DNA from: Caballeronia sp. SEWSISQ10-4 2
Lineage (GTDB): Bacteria > Pseudomonadota > Gammaproteobacteria > Burkholderiales > Burkholderiaceae
DNA length: 64,000 bases
Direction of reading: 5' to 3'
NCBI RefSeq assembly: GCF_030464885.1
Contig: NZ_JALPRJ010000005.1
Coordinates: 124,001-188,000 of the forward strand
Part shown: piece by piece, positions 26,805 through 35,901 of the stretch
Layout: each line of letters starts with the position of its first letter
Numbering within the stretch: the stretch's first letter is position 1
The notes under the pieces: model-generated
Database searches by the model: none
Seen by the model: the letters and a program-made list of their open reading frames with translations, nothing else
Told to the model about the DNA's origin: nothing
Position numbers and translations under genes: made by a program

Positions 26805-27217
26805 GTGCGTTGCAATAACGTCTTAGCCTCGTCGATGCTTTGCTCCGCACGCTTGGTGATCGCCGCCAACGCATCGGCCTGTGATTTTTGTGCCATCTCG
26901 GCGAGCTCCCGCATGTTGTCGACGGCCTTCTTTAGCGAGTGCTGGACGAATTCCCCCTGCTTCGCCATCACGTCCGTTGGGCTGCCACCGGTCATTTGCT
27001 GTGCGGTGGTCTGAATCTCCCGCACACTCGCACTCAACATTTCTGCCTGCTTTTGCACCACTGCCTGCATTCCTTCGAACGCTAGCCGATTAGCCTCCCC
27101 GAGCGCCTCGAGGTCTTTGCGTCGTGCTTCGATCAGCGAAGTCTTATCGACGCCGGGAAAGTTGAAGCCCTCCAACATCTTGCTGAAATCGGCGATCGGA
27201 TTAAAAGATGTTGCCAT
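26801..27217 (-). CDS. Phasin family protein (polyhydroxyalkanoate granule-associated)
   Basis: A 138-residue all-helical protein of the Phasin_2 kind: FNPIADFSKMLEGFNFPGVD at the N-terminus, then amphipathic helices with EANRLAFEGMQAVVQKQAEML and AKQGEFVQHSLKKAVDNMREL. Phasins coat polyhydroxyalkanoate granules and control their size. This is a shorter family member than the typical PhaP (about 180 residues). The next gene starts inside its stop codon. Confidence 0.85.
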   Translation of the reverse strand: MATSFNPIADFSKMLEGFNFPGVDKTSLIEARRKDLEALGEANRLAFEGMQAVVQKQAEMLSASVREIQTTAQQMTGGSPTDVMAKQGEFVQHSLKKAVDNMRELAEMAQKSQADALAAITKRAEQSIDEAKTLLQRT

Positions 27218-27303
27218 GATAAGTTTCCCTTGGATTATTGATTAAGCGATACAACGGACGGCGAGGTCCGCCGTGTTTCCTTACCCGCGTTCAGCACGAA
27301 CCG

Positions 27304-27903
27304 TCATAAGACAGCCGCGTGGTTCCTGAAGGCTTTGGCCTCGCCGATGGGCAATACGATCCGGTCGTAGACTTCGTTGATCAGGTCGGCCGCAGACAGG
27401 TAAAACGCGAACACCGCAGTCAGAAGGCCGCCGTAACCACCAGCAGCACGCAGCGCGGTCGAACCCGTCCACTCGCCGCCGGCAAGCAGGACGAACGTGA
27501 TCCAGAGCGTGAGGAAAATGAGCTGGAGTGCGCGCGGCGAACGAAACGTAGCGAGCCACATATAGAAGGTGAACACGCCCCATAAGAACAGATACCAGCC
27601 AACGAACGCGGCCGGTACCTTGCCATGGAGAAACAGGACGAACAGGGCAAATGACCACCAGAACGCTCCGTAGGCCAAAAACGCCGTCGCGCCGAACGTG
27701 TTGCCTCGCGGTAGTTCCATCACGCCCGCTATGGCTTGCGCTGTGCCGCCAAAGCAGAGTGCGCACGCGAGTACCAGTCCTGTTGAATCACTTGAAAACC
27801 AGCCTGCGTTGATCATGCTCAACAACCATGTCGTCAGCGCGAACCCGGCGAGACCCAGCGGCGCCGGATTCGCTAGTTTCCTTTGCGCTATTGCGTAGTT
27901 CAT
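27304..27903 (-). CDS. AceTr/SatP-type acetate-succinate transporter
   Basis: A 199-residue inner-membrane protein with six predicted helices and the GPR1/FUN34/YaaH signature NPAPLGLAGFALTT at residues 12-25. Homologues (SatP/YaaH) move acetate and succinate with protons. It is a single gene near the phasin operon, which may reflect a link between acetate supply and polyhydroxyalkanoate storage (inference). Confidence 0.88.
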   Translation of the reverse strand: MNYAIAQRKLANPAPLGLAGFALTTWLLSMINAGWFSSDSTGLVLACALCFGGTAQAIAGVMELPRGNTFGATAFLAYGAFWWSFALFVLFLHGKVPAAFVGWYLFLWGVFTFYMWLATFRSPRALQLIFLTLWITFVLLAGGEWTGSTALRAAGGYGGLLTAVFAFYLSAADLINEVYDRIVLPIGEAKAFRNHAAVL

Positions 27904-28249
27904 TGTCTGTCTCCTGAAGATATCCGTAAGCTGCGGGCAATCCGCAGCGAAACTCCGCGATCAAAAACTCGCGCCCGAAACGGGCTTAGCGGAGTTGATC
28001 GTGAATCGCCGGAGTCTCCAGCGTCGACACGTCCTGCTTGACTTGATCCTATGCCCCACGCGAACAGCATCTTTGACTTGCATCAACCGGAAGCCGCAGG
28101 GGCTTCGCAATGTACCTTAAAGGGGTGTTTTCGTTCCTGGGATTGCATGACGTCGCTGATATACGCGCGGAGGGACTATCCCCCTTCGACAACCCGGCGG
28201 CGGGAAGCGCGCGCGACGCCACGCTGACCACGGCAAGCGGTGGTGGACT
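27904..28249. other. Gene-free stretch of about 345 bases
   Basis: Upstream of the acetate transporter. Short open frames on both strands lack family resemblance and ribosome binding sites. It presumably holds the transporter promoter; nothing clear was found. Confidence 0.5.
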
Positions 28250-29260
28250 TTATTGCTGGAAGCCTTCCAGCACGGTTTTTCCAATCGCCCTGCCCGTTTC
28301 AACCCGCTCGTGGGCCCGGCGAAGATTCGCCGCCGTCAAGGGGCCGCCCACGTGCGTAAGTGTCGTCCGCAGCAAACCGGCGTCGACCAGATCCGATACC
28401 GACTTCAGCAGGCGGTGCTGCGCGTCCATGTCCGCTGTCTGGAACAGCGACCGGGTGAACATCATCTCCCACGAAACGGTGATGCTCTTCGGCTTGAACG
28501 GTGCGATGCTCTCGTCGAAGTTATCGATCAGCGTGATATGACCCTGGGGGTTCATCGCGCGGGCGAGGCTGGGTGCGCTACCGGGCGTCGTAGTAATCGC
28601 CCCGATATAGTCCACACCACTGAAGCCAATCGCGTGAAGTGCTTCGTCAATGGGCTTGCTATGGTCGGCAACGTACTTTGCGCCGAGCTTGCGTACCCAC
28701 TCGACACTTTCGGGCCGGGATGCCGTTGCGATGACGGTGAGACCCGTGAGACGATTCGCCAACTGGATCAGCATGGAGCCGACGCCACCCGCTCCGTTCA
28801 GGACAAGCAACGTACCGCAGGGTTTGAACAAGCCGTACGGTACTTTCATGCGATCGAAAAGCATCTCCCACGCAGTTATCGAAGTGAGCGGCAAAGCCGC
28901 CGCCTCGGCGAACGACAATGTGGTGGGCTTGGGCCCGACGATCCGCTCGTCGACGAGGTGGAACTCCGAGTTCGTCCCGGGCCGGTCCATCGCGCCCGCA
29001 TAGAAGACTTCGTCACCCGGCTTGAAGAAGGTAACCTCGCTTCCAATCGCTTCGACAACGCCCGCGGCGTCGTAGCCCAACACGCTCGGATGCGAACTCT
29101 CCGGAGGATCTTCCCAGCGACGCCGTTTCACATCGACGGGATTCACCGACACAGCCCTCACCGCGACCCGCAGATCGCGCGGACCGGGTTCCGGCATCGG
29201 GAGTTCAAGCTCGGTCAAGACCTCGACGCCCCCCTTGGCTGCATAACCAATCGCTTTCAT
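28250..29260 (-). CDS. Zinc-free medium-chain dehydrogenase (quinone-oxidoreductase-like, ZADH family)
   Basis: A 336-residue NADPH-dependent MDR protein. GroES-like N-terminal domain (VSVNPVDVKRR, LGYDAAGVVEAIG) and Rossmann domain with the motif VLNGAGGVGSMLIQLANRL are present. Zn-binding cysteines are lacking, as in quinone oxidoreductases. The protein would reduce quinones or enones. ATG 29260 (GGAGAATGTG upstream) is preferred to the GTG one codon earlier. Last gene of a minus-strand run with an aldo/keto reductase, pirins and DoxX, which together look like a response to electrophiles or quinones. Confidence 0.85.
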   Translation of the reverse strand: MKAIGYAAKGGVEVLTELELPMPEPGPRDLRVAVRAVSVNPVDVKRRRWEDPPESSHPSVLGYDAAGVVEAIGSEVTFFKPGDEVFYAGAMDRPGTNSEFHLVDERIVGPKPTTLSFAEAAALPLTSITAWEMLFDRMKVPYGLFKPCGTLLVLNGAGGVGSMLIQLANRLTGLTVIATASRPESVEWVRKLGAKYVADHSKPIDEALHAIGFSGVDYIGAITTTPGSAPSLARAMNPQGHITLIDNFDESIAPFKPKSITVSWEMMFTRSLFQTADMDAQHRLLKSVSDLVDAGLLRTTLTHVGGPLTAANLRRAHERVETGRAIGKTVLEGFQQ

Positions 29261-29335
29261 CACATTCTCCGATTCCGTCTACGCCAAAGCTTCGAGGCCT
29301 GGCCATTCACGGGTGCAAATCCAAAGCACATGTAG

Positions 29336-30172
29336 TCAAGCGCTCGTGCTGTCCCACAGCGGGGCGAGTCCGGGCGGACTGACAATTCGGCTGTCTGCCG
29401 TCGCCAACGAGTGTATTGCCGCCATATCCGCGCCATCCAACTCGAAGTCGAATACCGCTATGTTCTGCGCCAGCCGGTCGATCCGGGTGGTCCTCGAAAG
29501 CGCAACGATCCCGTCCTGTTGAACAAGCCACCGCAAGACGATCTGCGCGATAGTTTTGTCATGGCGGGCCGCGATCTCTTTGAGCGTTGGGTCCGAGAAG
29601 ACACGGCCAATCGCCATGCCGCAGTATCCGGTCACGGCAAGCCCCGCCTGCAGCGTGCTTTCAATGAGCAAGGACTGGTTCAGATACGGATGGTATTCGA
29701 ACTGATTCGTCACAAGAGGAACCGCAGAGAGCCGGATAGATTCCGTCATCAGTGCGCGGTTGAAATTGCTGACGCCGATGTGCTTAACCTTGCCAGCGCG
29801 TGCGACTGCGTTGAGTCCCGCAATCTGTTCGGCCAGCAGCACGTCCGATCCCGGCCAATGCAGCAAGAGCAGGTCGATATAGTCCGTCTTGAGCTTTCGG
29901 AGGCTCTCGTTGACTGATGCTTCGAAAGATCTCTCCGAGTAGTTGCTAACCCAGACCTTGGTTGTCAGAAAGATTTCGCTTCTTGGAATGCCGGACGCGG
30001 CGACGCACTCGCCGATTTCGCCCTCGTTACCGTAGATTTGCGCGGTGTCGATATGACGGAAGCCGGCGCCAAGGGCTGCGGGAATCAGTCGATAGACGTC
30101 GGCGGCACTCATTCCGTACGTGCCAAAGCCGATGGCCGGAATGGCCGCGTTACCGATGTGGACGTTTGGCAT
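29336..30172 (-). CDS. Aldo/keto reductase (DkgB-like)
   Basis: A 278-residue AKR barrel enzyme. The catalytic tetrad is visible: Asp in DTAQIYGNE, Tyr in the same segment, Lys in LTTKVWVSN and His in LLLLHWPG. The C-terminal NADPH-binding part contains SRTTRIDRLAQN. Reduces aldehydes or 2,5-diketo sugars with NADPH in related proteins. Lies 75 bases upstream of the MDR gene and 51 bases downstream of a pirin gene, in one probable operon. Confidence 0.85.
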   Translation of the reverse strand: MPNVHIGNAAIPAIGFGTYGMSAADVYRLIPAALGAGFRHIDTAQIYGNEGEIGECVAASGIPRSEIFLTTKVWVSNYSERSFEASVNESLRKLKTDYIDLLLLHWPGSDVLLAEQIAGLNAVARAGKVKHIGVSNFNRALMTESIRLSAVPLVTNQFEYHPYLNQSLLIESTLQAGLAVTGYCGMAIGRVFSDPTLKEIAARHDKTIAQIVLRWLVQQDGIVALSRTTRIDRLAQNIAVFDFELDGADMAAIHSLATADSRIVSPPGLAPLWDSTSA

Positions 30173-30223
30173 GAGGTATTCCCGATAGAGTATTCGTGTC
30201 CTGCCGAAACCGCTTTTGGCGGA

Positions 30224-31075
30224 TCACCCGATGCGGCCGCGGCGACGGAGCTGCGCCCCAATCTCCTTGATCCTGGCTTCCCCCGCACGCAACGCCTCTG
30301 ATGACGTGTGAACCGAGTAATAGCCAAGCACGAGATTGTGCGGATGTGGGACCGCAGAGCCGATGACGAACTCCGAATCTTCGTCGGCTGTGAATGTCAA
30401 AACGTCTTCGGACTCGCCAAACACGACAAGCTCGTTGAAGATGGTTTCGTCGGCGATGCGTAGTGCGCCACGTTGAATACTTAGCCATGCGACGTTGTGG
30501 CCGGCCGGCCGCGTGTACTGCCACTGTTCTCCAGCGGAAAGCCGCACGAGCAAATAGTTGATGCCTGGGGGCGCGGGTACCGGGCTTTCTACGCTTCCAT
30601 AACGACCCAGGATGACGCGGACCGGACCGATACGAGTTATTTCGCCCGCGGATAAATACTGGCTACGGGGCGCGCCCAATTCGAGCTCAGGTGGCAACGC
30701 GACCCACAACTGATAGCCGCGCACCGGCCCATCGCCTCTGGCACGGCCATCGTGCCACACGCCCCTACCCGCATTCATCCACTCGACGCCGCCGGCTGGC
30801 ATGATCCCTGATGCGCCTGTCGTGTCTTCATATTCAACTTCACCTTCCAGCAGCACGGTTGTCGTGGCGAGACCGGAATGGGGATGCATGGAAAACCGCA
30901 TTTCGGCTTCCACCGAGCTATCGAAATAGTCGAGAAAAACAAAAGGTTTCAGCGTCTCTCCAAGCTCGGCCGGGCTGACCAGCCGCTTGACGGGACCGTG
31001 CTGCCGGCCCGCCGTCCGCGTGACTATCGCTTTTTCGCCCCGCAGTGGAGCGGATGTATGGGCAGTAGTTTGCAT
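30224..31075 (-). CDS. Pirin-family protein (first copy)
   Basis: A 283-residue double-cupin pirin. The N-terminal cupin has the metal-site region FSMHPHSGLATTTVLLEGEVEYEDTTG and the conserved GGVEWMNAGRGVWHDG; the C-terminal pirin domain includes GEQWQYTRPAGHNVAW. Bacterial pirins may act as quercetinases or redox sensors. ATG 31075 is favoured over a TTG three codons earlier, which would lie only two bases from GGAG. One of two pirins in this operon. Confidence 0.83.
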   Translation of the reverse strand: MQTTAHTSAPLRGEKAIVTRTAGRQHGPVKRLVSPAELGETLKPFVFLDYFDSSVEAEMRFSMHPHSGLATTTVLLEGEVEYEDTTGASGIMPAGGVEWMNAGRGVWHDGRARGDGPVRGYQLWVALPPELELGAPRSQYLSAGEITRIGPVRVILGRYGSVESPVPAPPGINYLLVRLSAGEQWQYTRPAGHNVAWLSIQRGALRIADETIFNELVVFGESEDVLTFTADEDSEFVIGSAVPHPHNLVLGYYSVHTSSEALRAGEARIKEIGAQLRRRGRIG

Positions 31076-31218
31076 ATCGAACAATGCTCCATTTTCTGCA
31101 GAACTTCGTCAGAAGCCATACATGCCAGACGAAATTTGTTATGTTAAACAGAGAGACATCACGACAAGACGATCGCGCACCGGATCAGGCAAGCGATCGC
31201 CTCGACGAGTCCGTCTTC

Positions 31219-31641
31219 TTAGCTCGCCTTCAGAGACGAAGCACGCAAAACTATCCGCCCGGAGCGTGCGTCCAGGCTGAACGCGCCGGCACCGAACCAG
31301 GTGATCTGCAGGAGGCCACCGGCCATCATCACGTTCTTGAGAAAGTGAATCATCTGGTTTTGATCCGCGAAGTTGTGGTGAAAGAAAATCGCAGTGACCA
31401 CACAGAACACCGCCATCGCCAAAGACACGGTGCGAGCCCTGTAGCCCGAGAGCAGCAGCAGGCCACCGCCCAGCTCGGTCAGCACGGCAACAACGAACGC
31501 GAGCGGCGGCACGGGCAGACCCATGGCAGCAATATAGCCAACCGTCGCACCGTACGTAGCGAGTTTGCCCAGCCCGCTCATGACAAACGGCGCACCGATC
31601 AAGATGCGACCCAACAGCGGAAGAAATTTGAAACGTTCCAT
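31219..31641 (-). CDS. DoxX-family membrane protein
   Basis: A 140-residue protein with four membrane helices (LLGRILIGAPFVMSGLGK; GYIAAMGLPVPPLAFVVAVL; ARTVSLAMAVFCVVTAIFFH; NVMMAGGLLQITWFG), the DoxX/YphA pattern. ATG 31641 is fixed by AGGAGAT seven bases upstream. DoxX proteins are often found with pirins and oxidoreductases in Burkholderiaceae stress operons; their exact role is unsettled. Confidence 0.82.
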   Translation of the reverse strand: MERFKFLPLLGRILIGAPFVMSGLGKLATYGATVGYIAAMGLPVPPLAFVVAVLTELGGGLLLLSGYRARTVSLAMAVFCVVTAIFFHHNFADQNQMIHFLKNVMMAGGLLQITWFGAGAFSLDARSGRIVLRASSLKAS

Positions 31642-31688
31642 GACGATCTCCTGAAATGAGTTTGCGTAGGTGGAGTACAAAAAGGGAA

Positions 31689-32387
31689 TTAGCCGGCGTC
31701 CACCATCACCAGCTCGGAATCTTCGAGGGCGGAAATCTGCACCGCGGCGACATTCGTGATCGCCACGCCATCTAGCGGCCCAACGGGCTCGCCGTTCACT
31801 TCGATGCGTCCCGAGGCAACGACGAGATAGGCACGGCGCGCTGGATCCAACTCGTGTCGAACGCTTTCACCAGCCTTTAGCATCGCGCCAAGCACACGCG
31901 CATCGGCGCGAACAGGAAGCGCACCTTCATCGCTGGCGAACCCGCTGGCAAGGACTACGAATCGTCCGGACCGGTCGCCTTTGGGAAACGGCTTGGTGCC
32001 CCACGCGGGTTCACCACCAGCTTCACGAGGTAGCAGCCAGATCTGGTAGAGCTTGAGCGGTACTTCGCCCCGGTTGAACTCGGCGTGACGTATGCCCCTG
32101 CCGGCGCTCATGACCTGCACATCGCCCGCGGGGATCGTTCCCTCGGATCCCAAGGTGTCACGATGCCCGAGCAGGCCCTGGCGCACATAGGTGATGATCT
32201 CCATATCACGATGCCCGTGCATGGGGAAACCACTGCCAACGGCGATCTCATCGTCGTTCCAGACAATCAGGGGACCCACGGCGGCGTGCGCGGGATTGCC
32301 GTCGGCGTTCACCACGAAATGGTGTTTCGCGCGCAGCCAGCCGAGTTCTGCCCTGTCCAATGATTCCCAACGCCTGTGTGTGAGCAT
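31689..32387 (-). CDS. Pirin-family protein (YhaK-like, second copy)
   Basis: A 232-residue pirin of the shorter YhaK type, with the N-terminal cupin segment GFPMHGHRDMEIITYVRQG (two His and a Glu suited to metal binding) and DVQVMSAGRGIRHAEFN. ATG 32387 is chosen for the GGAGG seven bases upstream. First gene of the pirin/DoxX/pirin/AKR/MDR run and divergent from the LysR regulator at 32568, the usual layout for LysR control. Confidence 0.85.
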   Translation of the reverse strand: MLTHRRWESLDRAELGWLRAKHHFVVNADGNPAHAAVGPLIVWNDDEIAVGSGFPMHGHRDMEIITYVRQGLLGHRDTLGSEGTIPAGDVQVMSAGRGIRHAEFNRGEVPLKLYQIWLLPREAGGEPAWGTKPFPKGDRSGRFVVLASGFASDEGALPVRADARVLGAMLKAGESVRHELDPARRAYLVVASGRIEVNGEPVGPLDGVAITNVAAVQISALEDSELVMVDAG

Positions 32388-32567
32388 GTCCGCCTCCGTT
32401 TCCCGCCATCGCGAATGCAACGCTTGTCACCTGCGCCGCCCGTCGAATTCGGTGCCGGTGCAAGTGATGAGACGAATGCTATATTTGCAACGAACTCACG
32501 CATAGATGCTGAATTGGAACGCATCGTTGCCACGGATAGAACAATCTGAAGGAGTTGAAGACTGCCC

Positions 32568-33485
32568 ATGAACGCAATTACTGACCTCAATGACCTTCGG
32601 CTCTTCTCAGAGGTGGTCGAGCATGGAAGCTACACGGCGGCCGCGCGCAGCCTCGGACTGCAGACGTCGAAACTTAGCCGGCGCATTCGCGCCCTGGAAG
32701 AAGAACTTGGCGTGCGCCTGCTCAATCGCACTAGCCGGAGCCTGTCGTTGACAGAAACCGGGAGGCAGTTCCACCAGCATTGCCTTGCGTTGGTGGCGGA
32801 AGCAAAGGCCGCCAAAGATATCGTGGACCGCACGCGCTCCAGGCCGCAGGGCACGGTCCGCATCGCGTGTCCCGTGGCCTTGCTGGAGTCCGGCATCTCC
32901 ACGATCATCGCGCGATACGTAGCGGACAACCCTGATGTCCAGGTCCTGCTGGATGCAACCAACCGCCGCGTGGATGTGGTCGAGGAAGGCTTAGACTTCG
33001 CCATCCGGGTCAGGCTTCCGCCGTTGGAGAACACAGATCTCGCCGTCCGCCAGCTGGGCTTGTCGATCCACATTCTGGTTGCCAGTCCCGAATTGGCGGC
33101 GCGCCATCCGGCGCCCAGCTCGATCGAATCCGTGAAGGCATGGCCCACTCTCTCCATGGCCAGCAGCAGCGAGCGATTTGCTTGGAACCTGGTCGACGTT
33201 GAGGGGCGCGTGACATCGTGGGCGCATCAACCGCGCCTCGCGACCGACGACCTGGCCAGCCTTCGGGTTGCGGCGATAGCTGGCGTCGGCGTGGCAATGC
33301 TGCCCAAGGAGCTGGTTGAGGCCGATATTCAGGCCGGCCGCCTGCAGCACCTGCTGCCAGGTCTGGCTAGCACGCCGGGGCTTGTACATGCGATTTTCCC
33401 GACGCGCCGAGGCATGGTTCCGGCTGTGCGTCACTTGCTCGATGCACTCGTTGCAGGATGCGAAGGTCTGAACCGGCAGCGCTAG
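32568..33485 (+). CDS. LysR-family regulator divergent from the pirin operon
   Basis: A 305-residue LTTR. The winged helix-turn-helix is at residues about 5-65 (LRLFSEVVEHGSYTAAARSLG, KLSRRIRALEEELG), followed by the type-2 periplasmic-binding-like effector domain. It resembles the DsdC/CrgA-like group that often controls quinone or aldehyde stress genes. The divergent position makes the pirin/DoxX/AKR/MDR operon its likely target. Confidence 0.88.
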   Translation: MNAITDLNDLRLFSEVVEHGSYTAAARSLGLQTSKLSRRIRALEEELGVRLLNRTSRSLSLTETGRQFHQHCLALVAEAKAAKDIVDRTRSRPQGTVRIACPVALLESGISTIIARYVADNPDVQVLLDATNRRVDVVEEGLDFAIRVRLPPLENTDLAVRQLGLSIHILVASPELAARHPAPSSIESVKAWPTLSMASSSERFAWNLVDVEGRVTSWAHQPRLATDDLASLRVAAIAGVGVAMLPKELVEADIQAGRLQHLLPGLASTPGLVHAIFPTRRGMVPAVRHLLDALVAGCEGLNRQR

Positions 33486-33606
33486 AGCAGCCGGGCGCGG
33501 CCCCGGCATACAGACATCACAGCTCAATCATCGCATCCATGCGACGCGACGCCACGCCACGCCACGCCCGCAATTCGGTAGGAATCCAAATAAGCCTTTA
33601 GACTCG

Positions 33607-33836
33607 TTATGTTGCGAGAAAACCGCTGTCCACCGCCAGTTCAGCGCCCGTAACGATGGAGAACTGATCCGACAGGAGCTATACGGCAGCGGCGGCAATT
33701 TCCTCTGGTAAGCCGATACGTCCAACGGGACCACTACGCGCGCTCCTGCTGCAGCGCAGGCGACGGCCACCGCCCGCCCGATACCCGAACCACCGCCCGT
33801 GACGATAATCGTATTCACTTCAGGAGCTCGGTTCAT
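33607..33836 (-). pseudogene. SDR remnant with large internal deletion
   Basis: The N-terminus (MNRAPEVNTIIVTGGGSGIG, then RAVAVACAAAGARVVVP) joins directly, in another frame, to an SDR C-terminus (VGRIGLPEEIAAAAV-stop-LLSDQFSIVTGAELAVD, then SGFLAT). About 150 central residues including the catalytic Tyr-Lys are missing, and a stop interrupts the tail. It is the last, broken member of the minus-strand catabolic operon that begins near 39.9 kb. Confidence 0.85.
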
Positions 33837-33857
33837 GCGCTTACGCTCCCTTTGCAA

Positions 33858-34238
33858 TCAATGCTGGAACAGCGGCGCAACATCGATGTAGATACGGTAG
33901 TCGTCGATTTGCCTATCGCGCACCCGCCAAATCGTCACGGCCGGGACAGTCAGTGTCGAGCCGTCCTTGCGCGTGTAGGTCACTTCGAGGCGCGAGACGA
34001 TTACGTCGTCGAATGCCCAGACATCAAGCAGTTAGTGCTTGATGCCGGCAATCAATGCCATGAACTTCTTCGAAGACTCGGCGACATTTGCGCGTCCGAC
34101 GACAGGGTTGCTATTGGCATAAACAAACGTGCAGTTTTCCGTCAAGAAGTGCGCTAACCGCTGCTCGTCCTTCGAATCAACCGCCTCGTACACTTCTGAT
34201 ACATAGTCGAATGCTGCAGTGGGCGCTTCAGTGAACAT
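33858..34238 (-). pseudogene. NTF2/SnoaL-like gene with an in-frame nonsense codon
   Basis: From ATG 34238 (AGGAAA upstream) the frame encodes 68 residues ending ...KKFMALIAGIKH, then a TAA at 34032-34034. The same frame then continues for 57 more codons with clean family sequence (LLDVWAFDDVIVSRLEV, TYTRKDG, VTIWRVRDRQIDDYRIYID) to TGA at 33858. A single base change, for example GAA to TAA, would explain it. The full length, 126 residues, is normal for the NTF2-like family. The damage is recent-looking, since no frameshift has accumulated. Lies directly after the MFS gene. Confidence 0.8.
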
Positions 34239-34322
34239 GTCGAGTTTCCTCCTCAAATGGTGATTGAGTACGACGTTATAGATAGCTTGGAGCACCACTC
34301 GCACGGTGCCCCGCTGTGCCGC

Positions 34323-35681
34323 TCAATGACTCAGCGATCCGACTTCGTCGGGCGCGGTTCTGAAGACCTGTGGCGGTGCAAGCTGCTTGACTAGCAAAGC
34401 AATACATGAAAGGACTCCGGCAACGGCGATCGTCGCGAAGACACCCACAAACGTAAAATGCCAGCGTACGAGTTCGGCTACGAGAAACGAGCCTGCGATG
34501 CCGCCAAAGCGGCCCATGCCGAGCATCCACGCGACACCGGTGCCACGCCCTTCAGTCGGATAAAAGGCCGCCGCAAGAGCATTCATTGAAGCTTGTGCGG
34601 TGTTCATCAGCACGCCGGACACAAGTACGATTGGCACGAGCAGGCCTACGTTCCCCGCCGTCTCTCCAATACAAAAGAGGCTGATCGCAGCGAGCGCGTA
34701 GCACGCGGCAATCACGAGATTTGCATTGAAGCGATCCATCAGCGCGCCGCACAATACCGCGCCAACACCACCAAGCGGGAACAGTGCCGAGATCAGCGTT
34801 GCGCTCTTCAGGCTCAGGCCTGCATCCTTCAGCAGAATTGGCATCCAGTTGATTAACGCGTAGATAATCAAGAGGCCCATGAAGGCCGCGAGCCATAGCA
34901 TCAATGAACCGACGATGTATGAACGCGACAGCACAAGGCCGAGCCCGTTGTCGCCTGTTCCCGGCGTGCTCTCGGTCAGTGTGAAGCCGCGAGCATTGAT
35001 TGCTTCATCGGAGATGCGCGCGAGAATTGCGCGAATGCGCGCTACGGGCTTGCCATTTGCAACCATGAAGCGTACCGATTCTGGCATCTTGAGCAATAGC
35101 AGGACACTGTGAAGTATCGGTGCGACCCCGCCCAGCATCAGAACGCTTCGCCAGCCAGCGTGGGGAACCAGCCACGCCGCAAGCAATCCGCCCAAAGCCG
35201 CGCCGAGGGGAAATCCGCAGCACATCAGACTGGTCACGGTTGCGCGGCGTCGGGTTGGGCAGAACTCGTCCATCATGGTCACCGCGTTTGCCATTGCGGC
35301 GCCGAGGCCGATGCCTGTCGTAAAGCGCAACACAGTCAATTGACCCATGTTCGTCGAGAATGCGGAGGCGACACAGGCAACACCGAAGAGGAACACGGCC
35401 CCGACCATCAGGGACCGTCGTCCGACACGGTCGGACAAAGGGCCGGACACGAGCGCACCGAACGCGAGGCCGAACAGCGCGGCACTCAGGACTGGTCCGA
35501 GGTCGGCTTTTGCGAGATGCCACTCAGTAAGTAACGATGGCGCAATGAAACCAATTGCCGCGGTGTCGAAGCCATCCAGCAGGACAATCACGAAGCACAT
35601 GAAAAAAATGAGTCGTTGAAAGCGGCCGAACGGGTGCTCATTGATGAACCCCTGGACGTCAACGAGCGAAGCACGTTTCAT
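34323..35681 (-). CDS. MFS transporter, aromatic-acid:H+ symporter (AAHS) type
   Basis: A 452-residue 12-helix permease. The helix-1 motif LLDGFDTAAIGFIAPSL is typical for the AAHS group (PcaK, BenK, MhpT), and the loop 2-3 motif GPLSDRVGRRSLM is present. It would import an aromatic or related acid with protons. ATG 35681 is chosen because the upstream 31 codons fall in a conserved hairpin leader (35701-35737). Part of the minus-strand operon with the Gal80-like, NTF2-like, cupin and BKACE genes. Confidence 0.87.
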   Translation of the reverse strand: MKRASLVDVQGFINEHPFGRFQRLIFFMCFVIVLLDGFDTAAIGFIAPSLLTEWHLAKADLGPVLSAALFGLAFGALVSGPLSDRVGRRSLMVGAVFLFGVACVASAFSTNMGQLTVLRFTTGIGLGAAMANAVTMMDEFCPTRRRATVTSLMCCGFPLGAALGGLLAAWLVPHAGWRSVLMLGGVAPILHSVLLLLKMPESVRFMVANGKPVARIRAILARISDEAINARGFTLTESTPGTGDNGLGLVLSRSYIVGSLMLWLAAFMGLLIIYALINWMPILLKDAGLSLKSATLISALFPLGGVGAVLCGALMDRFNANLVIAACYALAAISLFCIGETAGNVGLLVPIVLVSGVLMNTAQASMNALAAAFYPTEGRGTGVAWMLGMGRFGGIAGSFLVAELVRWHFTFVGVFATIAVAGVLSCIALLVKQLAPPQVFRTAPDEVGSLSH

Positions 35682-35700
35682 CGTTTGTCTCGAGTGTGTC

Positions 35701-35737
35701 GACCAGAGTTGGCGCTTTAGCGCCTTACTCTGGTCCC
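35701..35737 (-). promoter_or_regulatory. Hairpin leader element, copy 1 (upstream of MFS gene)
   Basis: Read on the minus strand: GGGACCAGAGTAAGGCGC, then TAAA, then GCGCCAACTCTGGTC, followed by GACA. The two arms pair as an outer stem (GACCAGAGT with ACTCTGGTC) and an inner stem (GGCGC with GCGCC). It ends 19 bases before the ATG. Copies 2 (37603-37638) and 3 (53027-53063) have the same orientation and place relative to their genes. Confidence 0.7.
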
Positions 35738-35901
35738 ATGCAAGATGGTTGGTGTCAATTACGAAGGGGCGCACTGGCCGCGCATATCACGCTTGTTGAC
35801 ATTCGGAACCGATGCACGGCACCTGCACCGCATGGCAAGATGCGGCGCGTGACGCAGGTGACGCCTGGAAGCCGTCGCCGAAGAAGCGGCCGGTGCACCG
35901 A

